Assembly: GCA_025924755.1 (NCBI GenBank)
Contig: JAICHT010000074.1
Coordinates: forward strand, 1 to 13,282
DNA: 13,282 bases
Direction: 5' to 3'
From: Chitinophagaceae bacterium
Lineage (GTDB): Bacteria; Bacteroidota; Bacteroidia; Chitinophagales; Chitinophagaceae
Positions 6,921 through 13,282 of the stretch are shown one piece after another. Every line of letters starts with the position of its first letter. Positions within the stretch are counted from its first letter, which is position 1. The notes under the pieces were generated by a model. The model was not told where the DNA came from, did not search any database, and saw only the letters and a program-made list of their open reading frames with translations. Position numbers and translations under genes: made by a program.

Positions 6921-7217
6921 TTAGTTGTGTTGATTTACTACCTGCACTAATGCATTGGCCTGCACCACTCCCGATTGCCGCCACTTTACCGCTCCATTTT
7001 TAAATAGTATCAAGGTAGGTACGCCTTGTATGCCAAAGTGTTGTGCAGTCTCGGGGTTTTTATCAATATCCACTTTTATAATGGTTACTTTATCGCCCAG
7101 GGTATCTTTTACCTGTTTTAATATAGGCGCCATCATTTTACACGGCCCGCACCATTCCGCAAAGAAATCCACCAATACCGGCTTGTTCGAATTGATTACC
7201 TCACTAAAGCTGCTCAT
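6921..7217 (-). CDS. trxA: Thioredoxin
   Basis: The 98-residue protein is a compact classical thioredoxin, slightly shorter at the N-terminus than E. coli Trx (about 108). The redox site is WCGPCK (Cys23 and Cys26), preceded by VLVDFFAE with the buried Asp17. The cis-proline is in GVPT (Pro67), followed by LILFKNG. There is no signal peptide, so it is a cytoplasmic dithiol reductant for enzymes and peroxide-detoxifying systems. It is convergent with crtY, with nine bases between the stops, and divergent from the histidine kinase gene across 252 bp. A link to photo-oxidative stress control is possible from context but nothing in the sequence shows it. Confidence 0.95.
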   Translation of the reverse strand: MSSFSEVINSNKPVLVDFFAEWCGPCKMMAPILKQVKDTLGDKVTIIKVDIDKNPETAQHFGIQGVPTLILFKNGAVKWRQSGVVQANALVQVVNQHN

Positions 7218-7469
7218 ATCTTTTTACTGTTTAGTACATACAGTGTACCAGAAATACCTGGAAGCGTAGCCTTGTATATTCCATACTATAAAATAGGTTT
7301 TAAGCCCGGGTACAGTATTGCAGCAGAACCAGGTATGTTCTTTTACACATTTACCACTTGTAATGAATATACTCCAACAAACAAAAACTGGCTTCAATTG
7401 AGCACCTTAATTAATAAATTTGGTTTGAGTTGATACTGGAAGTATAATAAACCGCAGCCCGCATGCAGT
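7218..7469. other. Divergent intergenic region between trxA and lytS-like gene
   Basis: This 252-bp gap should hold the promoters of both the leftward thioredoxin and the rightward kinase. Near trxA there are two small overlapping inverted repeats: ACTGT at 7226-7230 with ACAGT at 7240-7244, and GTACA at 7234-7238 with TGTAC at 7244-7248. No -7 consensus is seen on the minus strand; the closest is TATTTCTG, complementary to 7251-7258. A short open frame at 7272-7433 was examined and not called. No tRNA or structured RNA is recognised. Confidence 0.6.
7415..7422 (+). promoter_or_regulatory. Candidate -7 promoter element for the LytS/LytTR operon
   Basis: TAAATTTG is an exact match to TAnnTTTG and lies 47 bp before the kinase ATG, leaving a plausible leader of roughly 40 bases. 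The nearest upstream TTG (7398-7400) is 14 bp away, shorter than the common spacing, so the -33 element is uncertain. Confidence 0.45.
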
Positions 7470-8483
7470 ATGATTAAAGACACTTTTTTAAAAGTTTTAT
7501 TTATTCCGCTTTTAGCAGTTTGGGTACCGCTTTATTCCAGCCTGGTAGTTGTGCATCAGTTTACGGTTAGCACCCTCATATTAGCAGTTATATATTTTGC
7601 GGTTTTAGCTGTTAGTATATGGAACGGTGTGGTCCGGATTACTTCTTATTACAGAGGTGTATCCATCTTAAAAAATACTATTTTTCTTAAACTGCTGTTG
7701 TTAACCGCGCTTGCTCTATTGTTCAGCATAATGGTAGCCGGAGCTGCTGCTATATTATGGCAAGAATTATTTTTAAAAGCTGTAGTATTTACCCCGGTGC
7801 TAAGATGCAGTTTTGCGTATGGTGCGGCTGCTATAATAATGGTGCCCATATACGAAGCTGCTTTTTTAAGCAAGGAAAGAGAACTGGACATAAAGATTGT
7901 AAACCAGTTGGATGAAGAACGCATCTCCGCAGAAATCAGTTCGTTGAAAAGCGAGATGGATCCGCATTTTATATTTAATTCTTTAAACACACTTTCGTAC
8001 CTGATACATGCAGATGCAGAAAAGGCTTTGCTATTTAATAATAAGCTGGCGCAGGTGTATAAATACTTTTTAATAAATAAAGACCGCGAACTGGTTTCTT
8101 TACAAAAGGAGCTGGAATTTATTGAAGATTATTTTTTTCTGCTAAAAATAAGGCATGAGGATAAACTGCAATTGCATATAAGGCTGGATGGGGCGCAGGA
8201 ATGTAAAAGCATGGTGATACCCTATGCCCTTCAAATACTGGTTGAAAATGCAATTAAACATAACCAGTTTTCAGAAAACAACCCTTTGCAAATTGATATT
8301 GATATTGCCGGTCGCTATATACATGTGGTCAATAATTTAAAACCAAAACCTTATATGGTGGACACTACCAATATCGGGTTGAAAAACCTGCGCCACCGGT
8401 ATCAACTGATCTGCAATAAAAACATAGTAGTAGACAGTAGCCGAAACCAGTTTTTAGTGAAGCTTCCTTTAATTACCCAATAA
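7470..8483 (+). CDS. LytS-type membrane sensor histidine kinase (His_kinase, PF06580-like)
   Basis: The 337-residue protein has four hydrophobic segments (about residues 7-28, 32-52, 70-94 and 103-130) with short loops and no extracytoplasmic sensor domain. A short coiled linker (about 133-160) leads to the kinase core. The phosphoacceptor His166 lies in SEMDPHFIFNSLNTLSYLI, the hallmark of LytS/YehU/AlgZ kinases. The ATP-lid region has IPYALQILVENAIKHNQ (N-box, Asn260) and NIGLKNLRHRY (G-box around Gly303). It should autophosphorylate and pass phosphate to the LytTR regulator eight bases downstream. Such kinases are abundant in Bacteroidota and few have known ligands; the membrane bundle may sense a membrane-linked cue. 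The ATG at 7470 lies just before the first helix. The signal cannot be told from the sequence. Confidence 0.9.
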   Translation: MIKDTFLKVLFIPLLAVWVPLYSSLVVVHQFTVSTLILAVIYFAVLAVSIWNGVVRITSYYRGVSILKNTIFLKLLLLTALALLFSIMVAGAAAILWQELFLKAVVFTPVLRCSFAYGAAAIIMVPIYEAAFLSKERELDIKIVNQLDEERISAEISSLKSEMDPHFIFNSLNTLSYLIHADAEKALLFNNKLAQVYKYFLINKDRELVSLQKELEFIEDYFFLLKIRHEDKLQLHIRLDGAQECKSMVIPYALQILVENAIKHNQFSENNPLQIDIDIAGRYIHVVNNLKPKPYMVDTTNIGLKNLRHRYQLICNKNIVVDSSRNQFLVKLPLITQ

Positions 8484-8491
8484 GTTGGTAT

Positions 8492-9250
8492 ATGATGAAT
8501 GCAGTGATTATAGAAGATGAAAAGGCATCCCAGGAAAACTTGTTGCAGACCCTGCTGCAAGTAAATCCTGATATAAAAGTAAAAGCAATATTGCCATCCG
8601 TCAGAGAAAGTATCCGCTATTTATCATCCTGCGAAAAAATAGATATTATATTCAGCGACGTGCAGCTAACCGACGGCCTGTCGTTTGAAATTTTTAATGA
8701 AACGCAGGTGCAAACTCCTGTAATTTTTATTACCGGGTATGATGAATTTATGTTAAACGCATTTGAGCATAATGGAATTGATTACCTGCTAAAGCCGGTT
8801 AATGAAACGGACGTGAATAAAGCTTTGCACAAATACCAGATGCTGCAAAAACATTTTGAAGCAAAAAACGGATTGCAAAAATTAATGCAATCATTTAACT
8901 GCAAAAAGAAGCGCAGATTATTGGTGCATAAAGGGCTTGAAACTATATCGCTGCGCCTGGAAGAGGTAGTGCTTTTTTATACCGAGAATAAAGTGGTGCA
9001 TGTAATTGATAGTAGCGGTAAAAAATATTTGTGCGATAAAAATCTTACTGATCTGGAAACGGAACTGGATATGGATTCTTTCTTTAGAGCCAATCGCCAG
9101 TTTATTGTCAATATTGAATATGTAAAAGGCTATAAAACCTACGAAAAAGTAAAGCTGCAAATAGATTTAACCTTGCAAAACCTGCCATATTGCATCATCA
9201 TCAGCCAGGAAACTGCGCCCATCTTTAGGAAATGGATGTATGAAGCTTAG
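8492..9250 (+). CDS. LytTR-family response regulator
   Basis: The 252-residue protein has a receiver domain (about residues 3-118) with acidic pocket Glu8/Asp9, phosphoacceptor Asp56 in IIFSDVQLTDGLSFEIF, Thr81 in FITGYDEF and Lys101 in YLLKPV. A LytTR DNA-binding domain follows (about 142-250), recognisable from LVHKGLETISLRLEEVVLFY and FFRANRQFIVNIEYV. It should be phosphorylated by the kinase encoded eight bases upstream and act as a transcription factor on direct-repeat sites. ATGs at 8492 and 8495 are adjacent; the first is used here. The stop lies 16 bases from that of the convergent GH1-like gene. No clear LytTR direct repeat was recognised near the promoter, so the regulon is unknown. 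Confidence 0.92.
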   Translation: MMNAVIIEDEKASQENLLQTLLQVNPDIKVKAILPSVRESIRYLSSCEKIDIIFSDVQLTDGLSFEIFNETQVQTPVIFITGYDEFMLNAFEHNGIDYLLKPVNETDVNKALHKYQMLQKHFEAKNGLQKLMQSFNCKKKRRLLVHKGLETISLRLEEVVLFYTENKVVHVIDSSGKKYLCDKNLTDLETELDMDSFFRANRQFIVNIEYVKGYKTYEKVKLQIDLTLQNLPYCIIISQETAPIFRKWMYEA

Positions 9251-9266
9251 CAAAGGAAATATTATA

Positions 9267-10481
9267 TCACCGCCTGAAATGCAGCCCGTAATTTTCTGAT
9301 GCCAATACATCCTGCCACTGCTGAATGATTTTTTTATAGGCTCTGCCTACCGGCATTTGATTGCGGTTCAGATCGTACAATCCTAATTCATTTATGCGTC
9401 CGTTATCTTCCCGCAGCGCCGTATCCCAATCTATCTGGTGCAGTAAACTATACCACGTGAACCCTACAATGGGTACGCCGTCTTGTTTCAGGCGGTGCAC
9501 ATTTGCCCATTCTTTATAAAACCATTCTACGGAGTCGGGCATGGTATAGTTGGTTTCCGTATGCATAATAGGCAGGCGGTACCTGCTATAGTATTGATGC
9601 GTAATTACGTAATATCCAAAAATTTCTCCCGATGGTTCTGTAGTGCCATCGGGCCGCACCAGGTGTTCGTTGGTTACATAATAATCATTGCCCATAATGC
9701 AGCGGGCTTTTATCTGGTTTTCTCCAAACCAATGGTATTCATCTCTTGTCATTCCATTGTCCATTAAATATTCATACATATATGCCGTGATGGGATAACC
9801 GTAGGTGAGGTCCAAAGACAGGAACCGCTTCTCGTTGTAAAAGTTAGCCATCTTTTGCGCTTCCGGCTTCATGGGATGAAAGTATTCTGACGATTCGCTT
9901 TGTATAAAACACGCTTCTGGCTGCACTTCCAAAATAGCATGCATTGCCATTACATTGGCTTTGCAAATATGTTTCAAAGCAGTTACAAAATTTTTATCGC
10001 CGGTTAAGCGTTCGTTCCACCAGCCAAATTGTGCCGAAAAGGTAGCAGCAATAAAAATTTCATTGATAGGTGTATAAAATTGCAGGTCCGGAAACCGTTG
10101 TGCAAACGCTTTTGCATATTCGGCAAAGTATTGCGGAAAGTCCGGATTTTGAAAATTACCGATCCAGTCCGGCACTCCAAAATGGCACAAATCCACAATG
10201 GGCGTAATTTCCAGCTCTTTTAATTTATTAAAAGTCATGTCGGTAAAATCCCAATCGTATTTACCGGGCGCTAAATGCGTTTTATAATAGGGTGGGCCGT
10301 AACGTAAAAAACAAATACCCAACTCCTTTACCAATTCAAAATCCTGCTCCCAGTGTGTATAATGGCCCGTTGCTTCCAGTTCGTCCCTTCTTTTTGTTTT
10401 GCCATCCGGCAATAAAATAGTAGGATAACTATTTTCGATGCCAGTGGCAAACATGAATTTATTTGAGGTCATCCGTTTCAT
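9267..10481 (-). CDS. Glycoside hydrolase family 1-like protein (beta-glycosidase)
   Basis: The 404-residue protein has the clan GH-A barrel landmarks of GH1 but is shorter than most beta-glucosidases (about 440-480). The acid/base glutamate lies in QFYTPINEIF (Glu141, the NE motif after strand 4). The candidate nucleophile is Glu309 in PIMHTETNY, replacing the usual I/VTENG. Other GH1-like sites are LCHFGVPDW (His100, compare HW/HFDLP) and GFTWYSLLHQIDWD (Trp343, compare the W-S-L-x-D-N-x-E-W aglycone/glycone motif), then LGLYDLN near 367-372. There is no signal peptide, so it is probably cytoplasmic. It lies seven bases after the SDR gene and is likely co-transcribed with it. The first ATG is used; Met4 is an alternative. 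Substrate specificity is unclear because the motifs are divergent. The fold is well supported. Confidence 0.8.
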   Translation of the reverse strand: MKRMTSNKFMFATGIENSYPTILLPDGKTKRRDELEATGHYTHWEQDFELVKELGICFLRYGPPYYKTHLAPGKYDWDFTDMTFNKLKELEITPIVDLCHFGVPDWIGNFQNPDFPQYFAEYAKAFAQRFPDLQFYTPINEIFIAATFSAQFGWWNERLTGDKNFVTALKHICKANVMAMHAILEVQPEACFIQSESSEYFHPMKPEAQKMANFYNEKRFLSLDLTYGYPITAYMYEYLMDNGMTRDEYHWFGENQIKARCIMGNDYYVTNEHLVRPDGTTEPSGEIFGYYVITHQYYSRYRLPIMHTETNYTMPDSVEWFYKEWANVHRLKQDGVPIVGFTWYSLLHQIDWDTALREDNGRINELGLYDLNRNQMPVGRAYKKIIQQWQDVLASENYGLHFRR

Positions 10482-10488
10482 CTGTTTA

Positions 10489-11214
10489 TTATAAAATGTC
10501 TAGTCTGCCACCATCTGCAACCAATGTGGTGCCATTCACAAAACTGGCATCATCAGAAGCCATAAAGCATATAGCCGCTGCCAGCTCTTCCGGCTTGCCT
10601 ATTGCGCCTTCTACCTTTTCAGCGCCGCTTTTTACATTGGGGTTGTTCCACAGCATAGGCGTATCTACTGCACCGGGTGCTACACAATTGATCCGTATTT
10701 GTCCGGGATATTCCAGACTTACGCCGCGTATAAACGCTTCCATTGCGCCTTTGCTGCTGGCATATGGCACTACGTTGGCAGTAGTTTCAAATGCATGCAC
10801 CGAACTTATATTTACAATAGCGCCTTTGTTCATATGCGGAATGCAAAATTTGCAAAACAGGAATACGGAACGCATATTTACTGTCATTACCTTATCCCAT
10901 TCTTCCACAGAAAGATCAATGATCTTTTTAAAGGTCATCATAGCCGCATCGTTTACCAGCACGTCTATTTTGCCCCACCTATCAAGCGCTAATTGAACGG
11001 ATGCCTGTATTTCCTGTTCTACGCCTACGTCGCATTTGCTAAATATGGCGGTGCCTTTGGCTTGTGTAATCATATCTACAGTTTCCTGGCCACCTTTCTC
11101 ATCGCGATCAATTACCAGTACTTTTCCTTCTTCTGATGCAAAGCGCAATGCGGCTGCCCTGCCAATGCCGGAACCGGAGCCGGTTACCAGGCAAACTTTA
11201 TTTGTAAATCGCAT
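10489..11214 (-). CDS. SDR-family NAD(P)-dependent oxidoreductase
   Basis: The 241-residue product is a classical short-chain dehydrogenase/reductase. The cofactor motif is TGSGSGIG (11-18), and Asp36 at the end of the second strand favours NAD over NADP. The structural NNAG motif appears as NDAA (88-91). The catalytic set is Asn113, Ser138 in IVNISS, and Tyr151/Lys155 in YASSK. Substrate-loop residues follow INCVAPGAVDTPM, and the C-terminus has the usual VNGTTLVADGG. It is the first gene of a leftward pair with the GH1-like enzyme (seven-base gap), so a role in sugar or sugar-alcohol oxidation, such as an aldose dehydrogenase, is plausible. SDR sequences do not allow a firm substrate call. 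The divergent GH2 gene starts 184 bp away. Confidence 0.9.
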   Translation of the reverse strand: MRFTNKVCLVTGSGSGIGRAAALRFASEEGKVLVIDRDEKGGQETVDMITQAKGTAIFSKCDVGVEQEIQASVQLALDRWGKIDVLVNDAAMMTFKKIIDLSVEEWDKVMTVNMRSVFLFCKFCIPHMNKGAIVNISSVHAFETTANVVPYASSKGAMEAFIRGVSLEYPGQIRINCVAPGAVDTPMLWNNPNVKSGAEKVEGAIGKPEELAAAICFMASDDASFVNGTTLVADGGRLDIL

Positions 11215-11312
11215 GTGAGTTGATTATAGAGTTGAATTAAATGATTGTGTGCGTAGTTGTATAAAAGTTGTGCCGTAGCATATCTCAATACTGGTTTTAG
11301 GTATCGGTAAAA

Positions 11313-11320
11313 TATTTTTG
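11313..11320 (+). promoter_or_regulatory. Candidate -7 promoter element for the GH2 gene
   Basis: TATTTTTG matches TAnnTTTG and is identical to the octamer before the sigma gene at 1879. It lies 78 bp before the GH2 start, in the 184-bp gap shared with the divergent SDR gene. No clear TTG is found at the right distance upstream. Two GAGTTGA heptamers (11217-11223 and 11229-11235, 12-bp period) occur near the SDR start. No -7 match was seen on the other strand. Confidence 0.4.
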
Positions 11321-11398
11321 CTTGTAACAGGCGGCATTACTTATGATGAAATTAGATTTACAATACCTTCCGTTTTGTAATTGAAAATAAATAAATTG

Positions 11399-13282
11399 AT
11401 GATGAACACGATCAGTCGATATTTTGTAATAAGCTTTTGTACGCTATTATTGTTTCAGGCCAATGCACAGGAAAAATCCAGAACCTTATTTACACAAGGC
11501 TGGAAGTTTATTTTAGATAGCACCCATGCATATGATGCTATAGATGTTTCTGATGCTTCGTGGCGTACACTGAACTTGCCGCATGACTGGAGTATTGAAG
11601 GAAAGTTTGATAAGAATAACCCGGCAGGTACGGGTGGCGGAGCGTTGCCAGGCGGCATAGGATGGTATCGTAAAACTTTTGTGCTACCGGCTTCTGATAA
11701 AGGCAAAAATATATTTATAGATTTTGACGGCATCTATCGCAATAGCGAAGTTTGGATTAATGGGCACGATCTGGGCATTCGCCCCAATGGTTTTATTTCC
11801 TTCCGGTATGATCTTACTCCCTTTTTAAGATATGGGGTAAATAAAAATATAATTGCAGTAAAAGTTGATAACTCGCAACAACCAAATAACCGTTGGTATT
11901 CGGGTTCGGGCATTTATCGCAACGTATGGTTAGTAACAACGAGTAAAACGTTTATTGATCATTGGGGAACCTATATAACTACACCAAAAGTTTCTAAGCA
12001 GTCAGCAACCGTAATTATTAAAACGAAAGTACATACTGACAATACAACTACTACTGCTATCAAAACTACCATATATGATGCAGCAGGTAAAGTAGTGGCC
12101 TCTCAAACACAGGCTATAAAGGATAGTAATGAAACAGCGCAAACATTACAGGTAGGACAACCTAAGCTTTGGTCAACGGATGCTCCGTATATATATAAAG
12201 CAATTTCTTTATTACAGCAAAATGGAAAAACAATTGATGAATATACTACGCCTTTTGGTATCCGCTATTTCGAATTTGATGCTGACAAAGGATTTTCGTT
12301 GAATGGAAAACCTCTTAAAATTAATGGCGTTTGTAACCATCACGATTTGGGAGCATTAGGAGCTGCTATTAATACAAGAGCATTGGAGAGACAATTAGAA
12401 ATTTTGAAAGCAATGGGCTGTAATGCCATTCGTACTTCTCACAATCCTCCGGCACCTGAATTGTTGGAGTTGACAGATAAAATGGGCTTCATTGTTATGG
12501 ACGAAGCCTTTGATATGTGGAAGCGGGAAAAAAACAAATACGATTATCATTTATATTGGGATGAATGGCATAGAAAGGATTTGGAAGACCAGGTTTTGAG
12601 AGACCGCAATCATCCTTCTGTTTTTATATGGAGTATTGGTAATGAAATTCCGGAACAGTGGAGCCCCAAGGACAGTGCCGGAACAAAAATTGCCCGTGAA
12701 CTCGCAGCTATTGTAAAATCTTTAGATACTACACGTCCCATTACTACAGCAAATGATCAACCCAACCGTAATAATTCGATTATCAAATCCGGTGCTTTAG
12801 ATTTAATCGGATATAATTATCACCATCAGCTTTATGCTTCTTTTCACGATTCGTTTCCAGGTAAAAAGTTCATAGGTACGGAAACCGTATCGGCTTTAGA
12901 AACCCGGGGTCATTATGATATGCCATCTGATAGTATTCGCCGCTGGCCGGAAAGATGGGATAAACCGTTTACAGAAGGCAATCCTGATCTTACGGTTTCT
13001 GCTTACGACAATGTATCAACGCCCTGGGGTTCACTTCACGAAGAAACCTGGAAAGTAATAAAGAAGTATGATTTTTTATCTGGTCAGTTTATCTGGACAG
13101 GCTTCGATTATATAGGTGAACCTACACCTTATCCCTGGCCGGCCCGTTCGTCTTATTTCGGTATCATTGATTTGGCTGGTTTTCCTAAAGATATCTATTA
13201 CATGTACCAAAGCGAATGGACAAATAAGCCGGTGCTGCATATCTTTCCGCATTGGAACTGGACACGTGGACAAACAATAGAT
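11399..13282 (+). CDS. Secreted GH2 beta-galactosidase-like glycoside hydrolase, 3' end missing
   Basis: The frame is open from the ATG at 11399 (a second ATG follows at 11402) to the window end, giving 628 residues. A Sec signal peptide covers about residues 1-23 (Arg7, hydrophobic core 8-19, cleavage likely after ANA); no lipobox is seen. The GH2 sugar-binding jelly roll follows (TQGWKFIL, NLPHDWSIEG, GGIGWYRKTF), then an immunoglobulin-like domain. The TIM barrel begins near FSLNGKPLKINGVCNHHDLG and contains IRTSHNPPAP. The acid/base is Glu416 in IWSIGNEIPE and the nucleophile Glu495 in FIGTETVSA. The last residues (HIFPHWNWTRGQ) resemble the start of the DUF4982 region found in many Bacteroidota GH2 enzymes. 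It probably acts in the periplasm on beta-galactosides or related plant or host glycans. Specificity is not determined, and no SusC/SusD genes are in view. Confidence 0.92.
   Translation, partial: MMNTISRYFVISFCTLLLFQANAQEKSRTLFTQGWKFILDSTHAYDAIDVSDASWRTLNLPHDWSIEGKFDKNNPAGTGGGALPGGIGWYRKTFVLPASDKGKNIFIDFDGIYRNSEVWINGHDLGIRPNGFISFRYDLTPFLRYGVNKNIIAVKVDNSQQPNNRWYSGSGIYRNVWLVTTSKTFIDHWGTYITTPKVSKQSATVIIKTKVHTDNTTTTAIKTTIYDAAGKVVASQTQAIKDSNETAQTLQVGQPKLWSTDAPYIYKAISLLQQNGKTIDEYTTPFGIRYFEFDADKGFSLNGKPLKINGVCNHHDLGALGAAINTRALERQLEILKAMGCNAIRTSHNPPAPELLELTDKMGFIVMDEAFDMWKREKNKYDYHLYWDEWHRKDLEDQVLRDRNHPSVFIWSIGNEIPEQWSPKDSAGTKIARELAAIVKSLDTTRPITTANDQPNRNNSIIKSGALDLIGYNYHHQLYASFHDSFPGKKFIGTETVSALETRGHYDMPSDSIRRWPERWDKPFTEGNPDLTVSAYDNVSTPWGSLHEETWKVIKKYDFLSGQFIWTGFDYIGEPTPYPWPARSSYFGIIDLAGFPKDIYYMYQSEWTNKPVLHIFPHWNWTRGQTID

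Noticed and set aside
6955..7269. 104-codon open frame opposite trxA
   Set aside because: It lies antisense to a textbook thioredoxin and its translation has no recognisable motifs, so it is a shadow.
7272..7433. Open frame of 53 codons from a TTG, or 32 from an ATG at 7335, in the trxA/lytS gap
   Set aside because: The product resembles no family I know, the start is weak, the frame continues upstream as a shadow of trxA, and it covers the expected kinase promoter.
10463..10996. 177-codon open frame opposite the SDR gene
   Set aside because: The SDR on the minus strand has the complete cofactor and catalytic motifs; this frame is low-complexity Ser/Ala/Thr shadow coding.
11217..11235. Two GAGTTGA heptamers with 12-bp period near the SDR start
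   Set aside because: Two 7-base copies in AT-rich DNA are too few to support a binding site or tandem repeat.
1..13282. CRISPR arrays, insertion sequences, tRNA or rRNA genes
   Set aside because: No spaced direct repeats, transposase motifs, terminal inverted repeats or RNA gene signatures were seen when reading the sequence.

Overview
The window looks like chromosomal DNA of a pigmented member of the Bacteroidota, probably of the Chitinophagaceae or a neighbouring family. This is inferred from three things: gene starts lack Shine-Dalgarno sequences; several intergenic regions hold octamers matching the Bacteroidota -7 consensus TAnnTTTG; and the gene content is typical (LitR/CarH-type MerR regulator, sigma-24-like factor, crtI-crtB-idi-crtZ-crtY, LytS/LytTR pair, GH2 enzyme with a DUF4982-like region). 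The genus cannot be fixed from sequence alone.

Layout. (1) 1-931: the end of an exopolysaccharide or capsule locus, with the C-terminus of a GT4-like glycosyltransferase overlapping a CpsB/YwqE-type PHP tyrosine phosphatase. (2) 972-6911: a carotenoid module. A MerR regulator with a cobalamin-binding domain (LitR/CarH type) is followed, after a 73-bp AT-rich gap full of palindromes, by an ECF sigma factor. The sigma gene overlaps crtI and leads a tightly packed operon crtI-crtB-idi-crtZ-crtY. (3) 6921-7217 (-): a small thioredoxin, convergent with crtY. (4) 7470-9250: a LytS-type four-helix membrane histidine kinase and a LytTR response regulator. (5) 9267-11214 (-): an SDR oxidoreductase followed by a short GH1-like glycosidase, apparently one operon. 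(6) 11399-13282: a secreted GH2 beta-galactosidase-like enzyme that runs off the window.

How it works together. The crt genes encode the steps from geranylgeranyl diphosphate to phytoene (CrtB), lycopene (CrtI), beta-carotene (CrtY) and zeaxanthin (CrtZ), and Idi balances the IPP/DMAPP supply. No GGPP synthase (crtE) or ketolase (crtW) is in the window, so zeaxanthin is the predicted end product and crtE should lie elsewhere. The regulator/sigma arrangement resembles LitR/LitS of Streptomyces and CarH/CarQ of Myxococcus. The inferred model is light-dependent release of a B12-bound repressor, expression of the sigma factor, then expression of the crt operon. No anti-sigma gene is visible, and the sigma factor is co-operonic with its likely targets. 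This regulatory module, with its unusual intergenic inverted repeat, is the most interesting part of the window; the remaining genes belong to well-known families.
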